This document shows, piece by piece, positions 42,156 to 51,578 of a DNA stretch of 64,000 bases. The stretch comes from Solen grandis. Lineage: Eukaryota > Mollusca > Bivalvia > Adapedonta > Solenidae. Position 1 is the first letter of the stretch. Every line of letters begins with the position of its first letter. The translations under genes and the position numbers were made by a program. The DNA lies in assembly GCA_021229015.1 (NCBI GenBank), contig CM037781.1, positions 72,308,903 through 72,372,902 on the forward strand, read 5' to 3'. The notes under the pieces are model-generated. The model did no database searches. It saw only the letters and a list, made by a program, of their open reading frames with translations, and was not told the DNA's origin.

Positions 42156-43230
42156 TTAACTCTCGACCTCTTCTACAGAAATCAGTCCTTTGATGAAGCG
42201 TTCCTGAAATACACGAAACAAGAGAAATAACTGAAACTGACACGTCAACTGAACATTTATGTGGAAGTAAAATGATCATATCAATTATATTATTTAACAT
42301 TAAAAGGAATTGGTCGGCTTAGGTTTGTCTGCGTTTTCCCCCTCTTCTCCGCATCGGTTAATAATAATATAATTAATAAGATAACTACTACTACTACTAC
42401 TACTACTAATAATAATAATAATGATAATGTGTAATTACCTTCAGTTCAGGTAGACTGTTCACTGCTTGGTGGGCTAGATCCTGGATATTGTCATCGCTGA
42501 ATGAGCTCTTAACCACGGACCAGTACTGGTTGCAAAGTTCTATCCATGTAGGTTGGTCGTCAGACATGCACCCGCCGTAACCCATGTGTTGTTTCTGGGA
42601 GGGGTGGTCCGTCACACACCCGTTACAGGTTCGTCTCGGATCGTGTAACTCTAGTATTTCTCGCATAATAAGGGTCGCCATTGTTACCGAAATTATTTCC
42701 AGCGACTTCTCCCTGACATCGGTGATGAGCGATTGGTATTGTTGGATTTTTTCTCTCAAGCTGTAAGTCACAGAGTGAGGAAATCGCACACCTTCTGTAG
42801 TATACTGATACGAATTGTTTCCTCTCTTGATGCATTTTCTAATGTCGACATCAAATGCTCCCCTCTTGTATGAATTTTCTTTAAGTGAGACGACAATAAC
42901 CAACTCTCCGATTTTGCCGCTGCTAGCCTCAAATGGAACGTCGATTGGGCGAGGGGATCTTTTGCTAGAATATCTAGCGACTAGTGTTTCTATTACATTC
43001 AACAATTTTAAAATGTTCCCGATATCACCGTCGCTTAAACAAACTGATCTTTTTCCATCCACGCGTTCTTTTTCTAACGTAATAGAATATGTCCGCAGAA
43101 ACAAGTCGAATTCCAAAGAACATTTCACATCCTCGCACAAATTAGAACAGTCTAGCGTTAAATCGCTATTATTTTCTTCAACCATTTTCAAACATTTTGT
43201 TTGAGCGTTATCCTGCGATGTTTGAGCCAT
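42156..43230 (-). CDS. Two-exon Maverick gene with CNGC..DHPSQ motif
   Basis: Exon 1 is 43,230-42,439 (264 codons), starting MAQTSQDNAQTKCLKM. A GTAATT donor follows. Exon 2 is 42,203-42,156, after an ATTTCAG acceptor, and gives 15 residues ending in VEEVES and a stop. The 235-bp intron contains TAC/AAT microsatellites; without splicing the protein would end in a low-complexity His/Tyr run read from them. The notable motif is 'TCNGCVTDHPSQKQHMGYGG' near residue 208, possibly a zinc-binding site. I recall C.GC..DHPSQ from uncharacterised proteins of Maverick elements and animal genomes. It is the gene nearest the right inverted repeat. Function unknown. Confidence 0.7.
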
Positions 43231-43437
43231 GTTCTTGACGTCGGAATAGATATGAAAGAAAGAAATAAAACGAAAGAGAATCGCTCCATTTATTAATACA
43301 CTATCTGACGGATGATTAATTAAAAAAAGCCGGAGGTAAGCTTCCCGCGGCTTTTACGTCGGAGCGAAAACGCTGTATGTCCCGTTTTCAGTTCATGATC
43401 AAAAGTGCGAGAGTGACAAACTCCTCTATCTTATTGC
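43231..43437. promoter_or_regulatory. Probable promoter spacer with hairpin
   Basis: Between the right inverted repeat and the two-exon gene. It has an 8-bp stem, AAAAGCCG at 43,325-43,332 and CGGCTTTT at 43,348-43,355. It must contain the upstream region of the minus-strand gene. No specific promoter motif identified. Confidence 0.35.
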
Positions 43438-43717
43438 AGCGACTTTTACCTGTATACTTTTCCGAATAGTCACGAACCGGCTTCGGGCGTTTCCGCCGAC
43501 CGTCCGTGCGCCTCCGTGCATCGTTTTTATTCGTCATTGCGTAATTTTATCGGACAACTAGCGGTCAAGCCTTAAACTTACCCGCAGACCGTGTAAAATA
43601 ATACCGAATCGACTTCGGGCGTTTCCGTCGACCAATCGGCTGCCGTCGGAGCGTTGCACTGAAATGTGGCCTGCATGAAAATGTGGTAGGTGGTATTTTA
43701 CTACATACTACACTACT
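43438..43717 (-). repeat. Right terminal inverted repeat, 280 bp
   Basis: Reverse complement of 29,420-29,699 and apparently identical to it. It ends CACTACT next to GCGCGC. Confidence 0.95.
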
Positions 43718-43723
43718 GCGCGC
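43718..43723. repeat. Target-site duplication GCGCGC, right
   Basis: Second copy of the 6-bp duplication flanking the inner element. Confidence 0.9.
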
Positions 43724-44156
43724 ATGGGTGTGTACAGACGAGGAGGTTTATGTTCTGGATCCGGGTGAACGGCTTCACGACTATTTGCGCGCTTTCTACC
43801 GAGTATTTCAGGGTGAGCCGACGTTGTATGTCATCGATGACATGGCCGCGAGTAAACAGCTCACCAAGAAAAAGGACATGCTCTCAGAGTTGGCATTCAG
43901 CGGCCGGCATGCCAAGCAATCGGTCTGGGTCCTGGCTCAGAGGTACAACGCCATCCTCAAAGATCTCCGAGAGCAAACGCGTTGGGTCGCCCTCTTCCAC
44001 TGCAAGGATCGGGACAGTTTCGAAGAGTGCTTGCGCGAAAATGATATTATCCCCGCAGACGACAGACATGCTGTGCGTGAACGACTCGCCAAAATGAGGC
44101 ACGCAAAGCTGATTTTAAACACCTCGCAGCCAAGTAGTTATCACGTGCTAGCATGA
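43718..44156 (+). pseudogene. Packaging ATPase, C-terminal part, outer element (split)
   Basis: Continues the gene broken at 29,419 in the same reading frame. It starts in the duplicated GCGCGC and reads WVCTDEEVYVLDPGERLHDY. Walker B is TLYVIDDM, followed by 'LTKKKDMLSELAFSGRHAKQ', 'SVWVLAQRYNAIL' and 'WVALFHCKDRDSFEECLREN', the conserved region of this ATPase type. The stop overlaps the ATG of the next gene by 4 bp (ATGA at 44,153). Apart from the insertion I see no damage, which again suggests that the insertion is young. In this copy the element cannot package its own genome. Confidence 0.85.
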
Positions 44157-44764
44157 AAGGCCTATATGCTGCCGCAATAGTTGGCGCATGCGTCGGGGGC
44201 GCAGCAGCGGTACTTCTGTTTTTCATCACAATTAGACTGGGGAGGTACGTGACTATAGCAATGGAATGCGATGACATTATTGACGAGCTCCTTGCCGACG
44301 AGCGGGTCGTTGATCGACCTCGTGGCCGGGTAGAGGGCGATGAGCCTGAAAAAGCAGAACGACATGGGCAGAGACAGCGGTTGGTTGCGCTCGCTATTGG
44401 GGGGAAGTCAAAGCAGTACATTGGCAGAGAGATTTCCGCCGATCAAATCGATCGTCTACCCGATGAGGAGATTGGCAGGCTCTACGCCCGATATGATGCT
44501 CGACTGGGGGCTAGTATGACCAAGACCCTTGGCTCTGCGGTGCTGCAGATTTACACCATGGCGGCTAGCCGTTTGCTCCCGATTCCGGCTGATAAGCAGC
44601 CTTTACTGGCTGCCGACCTCGAGGCAGATCCGTTTGTTGGGCATGCCTTAAATACCATCACCTGCGAGCTATACCACCGCTATGGCATGTACTTAGCTCC
44701 TGTTACAGCGATGCTAAGCTCATTTAAACACTGCCAAGCATCTAAACACGCATCTACTGATTAG
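44153..44764 (+). CDS. Conserved Maverick-type protein with N-terminal membrane segment
   Basis: A 203-aa protein. It has an N-terminal transmembrane segment at about 5-27 (YAAAIVGACVGGAAAVLLFF), an acidic/basic linker, and a conserved helical domain from about 80: 'ISADQIDRLPDEEIGRLYAR', 'GASMTKTLGSAVLQIYTMAA', 'LEADPFVGHALNTITCELYH' and 'RYGMYLAPVTAMLSSFKHCQ'. I recall this domain from many uncharacterised cnidarian and mollusc proteins, so it is a stable part of this viral lineage. Function unknown; a virion membrane protein is plausible. It is translationally coupled to the ATPase by an overlapping ATGA. Confidence 0.75.
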   Translation: MKGLYAAAIVGACVGGAAAVLLFFITIRLGRYVTIAMECDDIIDELLADERVVDRPRGRVEGDEPEKAERHGQRQRLVALAIGGKSKQYIGREISADQIDRLPDEEIGRLYARYDARLGASMTKTLGSAVLQIYTMAASRLLPIPADKQPLLAADLEADPFVGHALNTITCELYHRYGMYLAPVTAMLSSFKHCQASKHASTD

Positions 44765-44768
44765 GACG

Positions 44769-45296
44769 ATGGCGGAACATACCTCAGCAATGGAGGGAAC
44801 ACCGAGTATGGAGGAGGCGCCGCCAAAGGAGGGAACACCGAGTATGGAGGAGGCGCCGCCAAAGGAGGAGGCGACACCAGTCCGTGCGCCGGAGGAAGTC
44901 CGACCAGAGAGGGTGACTAGGAAAAAGGATCCTAAGCGGGTAGCTGCTGGGCGGGCAGGGCCAGAGGCGAGAAAAAGGAAGCAGCAGGCAATCCTGAATG
45001 AGTTACAGGGTTTTAAGGCCACGGTGGCGGAGCAGCCGGCAGAGCCAAGGGAGTCCCACTCGACGGAGCGGCGGCAGCGAGAACCGCGCACTCCATCAGA
45101 CGGGCACAAAGCCCCGCCACCTTCAGCAACGCCTCAATGGCTGATGTTCGCTGGAGCCGTAGCAGCCCTAGCTGGATTATTTTGGAAGGTTAAGGGCGGC
45201 GTGTCGCCAGCTACAACTCCAACCCATCCGCCCACTCTAGAATTAGAGGAAAGTAACCGCGGTTCTTATAGACGCGACCCCCATCACATGGAATAA
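44769..45296 (+). CDS. Disordered basic protein with C-terminal membrane segment
   Basis: A 175-aa protein. It opens with tandem 12-residue repeats (EGTPSMEEAPPK, twice) and then has a Lys/Arg-rich block 'KKDPKRVAAGRAGPEARKRK' near 63, which I recall as a conserved feature of proteins from this type of element. A transmembrane stretch follows at about 128-142 (PQWLMFAGAVAALAGLFW). It lies 5 bp after the previous gene and 3 bp before the next. The basic block could bind nucleic acid or act as a nuclear localisation signal (inferred). Confidence 0.65.
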   Translation: MAEHTSAMEGTPSMEEAPPKEGTPSMEEAPPKEEATPVRAPEEVRPERVTRKKDPKRVAAGRAGPEARKRKQQAILNELQGFKATVAEQPAEPRESHSTERRQREPRTPSDGHKAPPPSATPQWLMFAGAVAALAGLFWKVKGGVSPATTPTHPPTLELEESNRGSYRRDPHHME

Positions 45297-45298
45297 TC

Positions 45299-45541
45299 AT
45301 GTCTGCCCAAGCAACTCCAAACGGAAAGGAAGTAGTTAATGCGATCTACCACGGCGCCGTGGTAGCGGGACTCGCAGTCGGCTATGCGCGCCTAGGTAAG
45401 GCCGCACTCGGTGGGACATACCCTAAACTGGATTTCACCCCGCGGGACGTAGGCATGGCCGTAGTCGACGTCACGGCCGCGCTCGCCACCAAAGATCTCC
45501 TCATCGAGCAAGGGATCATCCCCGCCGACATATTGAAGTAA
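45299..45541 (+). CDS. Small hydrophobic conserved protein, outer element
   Basis: An 80-aa protein. A glycine/alanine-rich hydrophobic stretch at about 14-34 (AIYHGAVVAGLAVGYARLGK) is followed by 'LDFTPRDVGMAVVDVTAALA' and 'LLIEQGIIPADIL'. The ending 'QGIIP..I' is familiar from small proteins that accompany this gene cluster in other invertebrates (recall). Probably a membrane or capsid-associated protein; no specific role can be given. Confidence 0.65.
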   Translation: MSAQATPNGKEVVNAIYHGAVVAGLAVGYARLGKAALGGTYPKLDFTPRDVGMAVVDVTAALATKDLLIEQGIIPADILK

Positions 45542-45560
45542 GCGCCTTTATAATAATACG

Positions 45561-46001
45561 ATGGCTGGCATTGCAATGATGTTGGGCGGCGCGGTCGCAA
45601 ATGCGGTGGCGTTCACTGGAAGCAATTATCTGTTTAGCCTTTTCAAAAACTCCGGCGTCGAAGAAGAGCGCCGACGCCATGACGCCGCGGTCGAACAGCT
45701 ACAGGCGGCTCAGGCGGCGTGGGTCAAAAAAAGGACTCAGCGTCTAGACTTTATCCAGAGCGAGCTTCGCCGGCAAGGCCACGCCGTCCAATCCTTCCAG
45801 GATGTTGATGAGGCCATGCAGGAGTATGCTGCGGTAATGCCAGAGGCAAGTAAGCGGTTCGATCCACTGGGCCCTGAGCCGCAGCTGGCCGACTTCTACC
45901 AACCGTCCGGCGATCAGCAGGCTAGAGAGCTTGGATTTATTGTCTTAGCTCTAGGAGCGGCTGGGCTCACGGGCTACTGGATTGAAAAAAGGATTAATTA
46001 A
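45561..46001 (+). CDS. Conserved Maverick-type protein, GSNYLF / RLDFIQ family
   Basis: A 146-aa protein. The N-terminal hydrophobic segment is MAGIAMMLGGAVANAVAFTG followed by SNYLFS. An amphipathic helix comes next (EEERRRHDAAVEQLQAAQAA), then 'RLDFIQSELRRQGHA', 'DVDEAMQEYAAV', 'PQLADFYQPSGDQ', and a C-terminal hydrophobic helix. I recall this arrangement of blocks as a very recognisable family in cnidarian and mollusc genomes, always unnamed. The two hydrophobic ends around a charged helix fit a membrane-associated virion protein. A TATA-like CTTTATAATAATACG precedes the ATG. Confidence 0.75.
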   Translation: MAGIAMMLGGAVANAVAFTGSNYLFSLFKNSGVEEERRRHDAAVEQLQAAQAAWVKKRTQRLDFIQSELRRQGHAVQSFQDVDEAMQEYAAVMPEASKRFDPLGPEPQLADFYQPSGDQQARELGFIVLALGAAGLTGYWIEKRIN

Positions 46002-46026
46002 TTATCTAAGAACTTTTTTTACATAC

Positions 46027-46368
46027 ATGTGCATCATGGGGCTACCCGAAGAACTTTTCACTAAGATGACGGAAGTTGGTTATGCAGCTCGACGGCACAA
46101 AGTTCCTGGGCCCTTAGCCTCTACTATGATCGAAGTCGCCCAGAGCTCACTCGAGAGCTGGCGGGAGGATGAAATGACAATGAGGCGCTTCGCATATAGA
46201 ATGCTATCGGGCCCGACTAACCTCAGGGCAACAACAGGGCAGCTACCAGAGCCTGTGGCTTCAGCGTGTTGGAGGTTGATCACGCTCTTGGAATGTCTCC
46301 ATGGATCAGAAGCTGACGAGACTCTACTACAGCCCAAGGGGCTACTGGAAGGGGCTAGCGGCAATTAA
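46027..46368 (+). CDS. Small helical protein preceding the integrase
   Basis: 113 aa from the ATG at 46,027. An upstream ATG at 45,982 would overlap the previous gene and adds an unlikely sequence, and an ATG at 46,036 is also possible. It contains 'LPEELFTKMTEVGYAARRHK', 'LASTMIEVAQSSLESW' and 'ASACWRLITLLECLHG'. I do not recognise the family. Its last 68 bp overlap the start of the integrase gene in another frame, as is usual for compact viral genomes. Confidence 0.55.
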   Translation: MCIMGLPEELFTKMTEVGYAARRHKVPGPLASTMIEVAQSSLESWREDEMTMRRFAYRMLSGPTNLRATTGQLPEPVASACWRLITLLECLHGSEADETLLQPKGLLEGASGN

Positions 46369-46384
46369 AAAACTGGCGGCCGCG
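46301..46384 (+). CDS. Integrase, first 28 codons, truncated by assembly gap
   Basis: The frame reads MDQKLTRLYYSPRGYWKGLA and then AIKKLAAA before the Ns. The 'LYYSPRGYWKG.AAIKKLA' opening is what I recall for the N-terminus of integrases in the lineage of invertebrate elements that also carries the GSNYLF and LPDEEIGRLY proteins upstream. None of the catalytic residues is visible, so the call rests on this short N-terminal motif and on gene order. If right, the outer element's replication and integration genes lie in the missing sequence. Confidence 0.6.
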
Positions 46385-46484
46385 NNNNNNNNNNNNNNNN
46401 NNNNNNNNNNNNNNNNNNNNNNNNNNNNNNNNNNNNNNNNNNNNNNNNNNNNNNNNNNNNNNNNNNNNNNNNNNNNNNNNNNNN
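46385..46484. other. Assembly gap (100 N)
   Basis: Exactly 100 N, the usual placeholder for a gap of unknown size. Sequence left of it is the outer viral element and sequence right of it is AT-rich host DNA. Confidence 0.99.
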
Positions 46485-46560
46485 GCCTATGAAACAAGCA
46501 TATATAAAATAAGCATATAAAATGGACATATAAAACAGGCATATAAAACAGTCTTATGAT
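46485..46560. repeat. AT-rich minisatellite at the gap edge
   Basis: Short imperfect units of about 16 bp (CATATAAAACAGG-like) repeated four to five times. It does not match the 180-bp tandem repeat at the left edge of the outer element. Confidence 0.7.
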
Positions 46561-47380
46561 TTCTATGGGGATACATGTATATAGATCCTACATAAATAAA
46601 ACTTTTTGTAGTATAGACCTTAAGGAATTTTATTGAAGTAAATGTGATGAAATGAATGCAAGTCCCCAGCCATTCTGGCGATTTTGCATTTGAAGTTCTA
46701 TAATGCATTAAAGATATTGAAACCTGTTGTTGTCGGTAAAAGCCATCAGGTTATGCTGCTTTTTTTTATGAATATTGCTTAAAGAAGACATATTTCCCTG
46801 GAGGTCTGAATCCTTTTAAGGCTATACATGTGTGCTGATTTTTTTTACATTTGAATGTTTGTGTAATCTGCTGCTTTGTTGTTGTTTTTGTTGTTGTTTT
46901 TGATGTGGTTGTTTCAGCATTTTGATTTATTTGAGTATCTGCTCTGGCACTATTTTAGAATCTGACTTTCAATGTAAGGGAGGGTAAATAAGTTTGATTG
47001 TATGGCAGGGATTTTTTTCTAAAAGGATAGTTTTATATTTTCCGTTGTATTTTGATTATGTCAATAAAGTGATAAGTTTGAAAATTGTTGCAAAAGGTTT
47101 TGCTGAACTCCATTGTAAATGAGAATTATTCATTTCATATTGTTATGAAGATTTTAAACTAGTTTGAATAGCGCATTTTGTGTAAAATTCATCTTAAAGT
47201 TTAGATTGTGTGTTGAAAGGATGCAGAATTGAGCAAATATTATATTAGCAGTAATTTTGTCTAATCCTTTATCCTTATATAGACATGTTTGGCAATCAGA
47301 AGATACCCAAATCAAGAGCTTCCTCTAGGAACTATCTGATCAGGGTCTCAATGTCCTTTGTTTGCTCATATACAATATTG
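46561..47380. other. Non-coding AT-rich host sequence
   Basis: Nothing recognisable. It is probably upstream intron or intergenic sequence of the DAGL-type gene. Confidence 0.4.
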
Positions 47381-47384
47381 TAGC

Positions 47385-47580
47385 TCAGGTCAAAAAAAAA
47401 AAAAAGTTCCGTTTCTGGTCACAGCAAAAAAAAAAGAGGGTTGGTAGGTCGGGACCTTTTTTTTTACATGAAGCAAAAAGTAAAAAAAGGGAAAGATTTT
47501 TTTAAAGCTGAAAGGTTGTAAAAAAAGAAAGTTGGTCGGGTGACCGGAAGCCAAACTTTTTTGGGGGGAGGGGGGGCCTC
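47385..47580. mobile_element. MITE of the AAAGTTCC-TTTCTGG family
   Basis: The left end is GGTCAAAAAAAAAAAAAAGT then TCCGTTTCTGGTC; the right end GGTGACCGGAAGCCAAACTT is a diverged inverted version. Related copies are at 14,145 and 61,598. Confidence 0.6.
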
Positions 47581-47589
47581 ATATTCTAC

Positions 47590-50500
47590 ATTAACAAAGC
47601 GAAGACAGATCAAATGTTTCATATATACACATTAACTTAGTAAAGTAATATTCATCCATTCATAATGTTTAACAGGAAAGTGTTTTAAATTGTTCATGAT
47701 GTTGACCACAAGTCTGTGTGGTCACATAAGTAATGGCTTATTTTCACTTCCTATATTAGGTCATCTTTTCACAGGCGTGCTACCTGAAAATTCTGTTCTA
47801 ATTTTTGTTTTGCCCATGATGAATGGTTAAGTGACCTATAGTTTTACTTGTTTCTCTGAATCTGTAATATGTAATTATGGATTCTGAAACTTGTGTCATT
47901 CATTTGGCAAAAAAAATTACAGCCATTTATAGTGATTGATTCATGCATTTTTATTTGATTTTCATGTTTAACAAATTGACTGGAATTATGAAAATAAACA
48001 AATCGCCCATTGATTTATCACTCCAGTAATGGTGTTGACACAATAAAAGTATTTGATTGTGATTTACATTAGATGTGAGGCTACAGTGTGCTTTATTGGG
48101 TTTGTATGATCAAGGTCCATAAATGAAGACATTTTTGCCGGACTTTCAGCCGATATACTTAATTCATAATCAATAGAAATTAGATTGTATGGAACCAAGT
48201 ATAGCTCTGTCTGTTAATTGCTTATTGTTCAAAACAAACAATATAAATTGAATAATTGCTCATTACCAAATCTGCGTTCCATTAATAATAGGGAACCTTT
48301 TTCCCTGTAATTGAATTCAGAGTCATTCGATTTCTTAATGGATAAAACAATTTTGGAACTCATATTTTTCTCAGAAATTTTATATTTCCATAAAGTCAGT
48401 CTCAGACATTTTTATACAACCCATAAAAGTGAATATTAGCTATATGATAGACTTTAAGATCTAGTTTATATGTTGGTATGATTTGGTTGCCAGACATGTT
48501 TTATTAAATTACTGAAATCTTGAAATGCGAAAACATGCCATTCATGGTGAACTTCATTTGATATGGAACCAGATTCAGAGGTAAGAATGGAAACAGGTAT
48601 AGGTCTGCATATCTCTACTTTAATATCTGTTACAAACATTCATGAATGCCTTAAACGCTCTACTGTTATTAAGAATGAAATACATCTGGGATACGGATAT
48701 TTGATGAAAGATTTTTTTATTTGATTAATGAATAAAAGATCTTAGTTTTGAAATCAATTAAAATTAGCTGAATTACCATTTATGTTTTGTGATTTTTGAA
48801 AGAATAATGTACATGCTAAATTATCCTGGAGCACAAAGGTTACTGGTAGGGGGGGCCTATCAGAGTAGACTTAATTTTTTCCTTTAAATGTTCCATCTGG
48901 GTTCTGGCTAGTGGTCTGCCATTGCCTGCCAGCAAGCTAGACTTGACCTTCAAGAGGAGCCTGTCAGTTTGCCGTCAGATATATGACAACACATTATGAT
49001 ATATGATAAACAAATCCCATAAGGCCTTTCATCTGATGGTGGTGGAATCAAATCTGATGGCACCCACTTTATTTGTGACTGTGACCAAGTCTTTTACAAG
49101 GACTGATATTTATTTGAGAACTAATATCCTAATGATACTGCAAATTATTTTCCCAAGTAATTGTGTTTTCTAGTCATCAAGTTGAAAGCAAAATTGCTTA
49201 GTAATTTCTTGTACAGGAAAGTTACGGGCTATTTCTTGGCAAGTGATGCAAGAAGGAAAATTTTTTAGACAAGGCAAAAACCTTGTAGAGTACAGAACTG
49301 TCTGCAAGCATTACAGAAAGTGTTTTTACAGTAGTGCAAGTTGGGGTTTTGTTAAATCAATTTTAATTCTAAGACTTGGAGGAGATGATGCATGTTTTTT
49401 TTGGTTTTTTTTGTGTTTTTTTTTAAAGAAAAAAAAAGAACTGAACATTTAAAGTCAAATTAGAGAGTGCATGATGTCATAAAAAAGTCATCTTTTTGTT
49501 AGAATTTTGCTGGTTGACACAGCTTCACATCTGAAACTATAAACGTAATGAATATTGATGATGTAAATTACATACTTCCATGTCAAACTTTTTACTGAAT
49601 TTTATTCCCAAAATGATGTCCACGTGTTTCTGGCATTATACCACATTGAAGCAACACCAAAATAATGTTACACATTTTGTTACTGATTTTAAATTTATCT
49701 TGCAATCTATAGTGAAAAATACAATTTTTTATGGGATATAATATCATATAAACTATTCTGCTAACATTTTTGAAGAAAAGGACTAGATAATGAGTACTTG
49801 ATCATTTTTGTATGGGAAACTTACTATGTATATAATGGGCAAGAAAATATCAAGTACACACAATATTTTTTACATCCGTTTAACTTATGTGTATTTGCTG
49901 GTAACATGATATAGCCTTGCTGGGGACTCTCATGATGGTTTTATTCTTAAAAAATACAAATATATTTTAAATACCAATATTTTTTTGAATACAAGTCTGT
50001 AATTCAAGTCTTATCTCTTTCACTATAGCAGTATCAAGTATAGCCCCAGTATATATTGACCTATCAGTCAGATATTTCATTGATTCCCAGTGCTGTCTTT
50101 CAAGCCAATTTAAATTCTTTAATATCTAAATTCAATTTAGCCAATGCCTCAGGTACACTTATATATTCTCAAGTATGATAAGGAATCAATGTGAATTTTC
50201 CCACATGAGGCTTTTTCAATACTTCCTCCTCCATAACTGAGATTTTATCAGTAAAGTGTTGTCATTACTTGCTGTATGTAGACAGACTTTGTAAAACCCT
50301 AAACTTCTGTTACCCATATAACCTGACAGAAACCAGTCATGAAGATAATAGCCAAAGATAGAAAATGAAATTACTCGAAATAAAATTCCTTGAAGCCATT
50401 TATCTCATATATTTCAAGAGATGCTATATTCAGGTTCTCATATCATGCAATATTCACATTTAGCGCAAGGCTGGGTCTGTCTAGTTTATTACCCTTTATG

Positions 50501-51578
50501 TCATGAATTCATATACAAATTTATTACTTGATGAATACCATTTAGCAGAACTTTAAAGCAGCCTTTTCTCAGATGATTGGTAGAAATTAAAGAAATAATT
50601 TTCTGCTCTTTCTTGTTTCGCAAGAGTTGTTATGAATTTATATGAATCACTGGATTTGATTAGGCCTTGCAGATTGTAGGATCTTAGCTACAGTATTGTA
50701 TGAGCAAACAGAGGAGGCCCTGATCAGACAGCTCTGCATCTGTTTGCCAATGCATCAAAGCATGTCCATATGAGGTAGGGGAATGACATGACTCTGTGAT
50801 TGAAGTGAAGGAGCCATCAATCAGTGGGCACCATGTCCCGTATCAAATATTGACAAGGTCTGGTGTGTTGTTACACTGAGTATTCTTGTTTCCATAATTA
50901 TGATCGAGTATAATAATTATCTTAATGCCTTGATCTCCTAACAAAAAATTGGCTTCTGTGACTGGTTGAATGATGCTTGTCATTGATGATTGGTTGTGTG
51001 TATTTTTACTCCAGGTAATTGTGTTTAACCAATGCTTTCATAATTACTTCCTTATTAATATAATCGCTTCCTCATAATGCCAGAATTTTTTTTGTCTAGA
51101 AAGAATAATGAGCGTTTTACATATCTGTAATAAATATAATGAAAATGTTTCATTTGAACTGAATTGGGGAAAATTGTAACTGATATAAAGATCTTGAAAA
51201 TTTATCTGTTGGTTTGAAGTCATTTTTGTGCATCATGAAAAAAACTTTAAAAAATCAGCCAAAAATAGTTTTCATATGAAACCATTTGTAAAAAGAGACA
51301 AAGATTGTAACTCTTGACAATCCCTTCTAGAAGCTAACTGATCAGGGTGTCCTCTGTTACTCATACAATATATTGAAGCTCAAATATCACACAGTCTACA
51401 TGGCAGAAAACTTCACTGTTTTACATACCATTTAAAGTCTCTACAGAATTAACAAAGTGAATATTTCCATGTGTTGCTTTAGATATATCCGCTAGTAAAG
51501 TCATCAGAATTCCTACAGAAAGTTTGAAAAAAATATTTTATGTTAGTTCTAAGTTAGTTTCATTTCCTCTAATTTCAG
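47590..51578. other. Non-coding host sequence, likely intron
   Basis: AT-rich with scattered repeat fragments (for example the AGCTGTCTGATCAGGGCC-type segment inverted at about 50,705-50,735). Upstream DAGL exons could not be recognised here. Confidence 0.4.

Larger units (their letters stand above)
29420..43717. mobile_element. Inner Polinton/Maverick element, 14,298 bp
   Basis: A complete-looking element with 280-bp terminal inverted repeats, 5'-AG and CT-3' ends and a 6-bp target duplication. Gene content: zinc-finger/protein-primed DNA polymerase B on the plus strand. On the minus strand, from right to left: a spliced DHPSQ-motif gene, a small PC4-like gene, integrase with chromodomain, penton-like, basic protein, major capsid, membrane/PC4-like protein, packaging ATPase and two small genes. 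Most minus-strand genes touch or lie within a few dozen bp. It is AT-rich, unlike the GC-rich element it entered. The apparent identity of its inverted repeats points to a recent insertion. Confidence 0.95.
22629..46384. mobile_element. Outer Maverick/adintovirus-like element, partial
   Basis: A GC-rich block of tightly packed intronless genes in AT-rich host DNA. It encodes a major capsid protein, a penton-like protein, a packaging ATPase, a fibre-like protein and the start of an integrase, so it is an integrated virus-like element of the Polinton/Maverick/adintovirus group. The left edge cuts a host tandem repeat at 22,628. The right part is missing: the integrase runs into a 100-N gap, and no polymerase, protease or right terminal repeat is seen. 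No terminal inverted repeat can be confirmed. 29,420-43,717 is a second element inserted into it. Confidence 0.85.

Noticed and set aside
46378..46384. NotI-like GCGGCCGC sequence at the gap edge as a cloning or linker artefact
   Set aside because: The bases also fit the integrase reading frame (Leu-Ala-Ala-Ala), so natural sequence is the simpler reading.
46301..46492. Open frames crossing the N run
   Set aside because: The X residues come from the gap. Only the 28 codons before it are kept as an integrase start.
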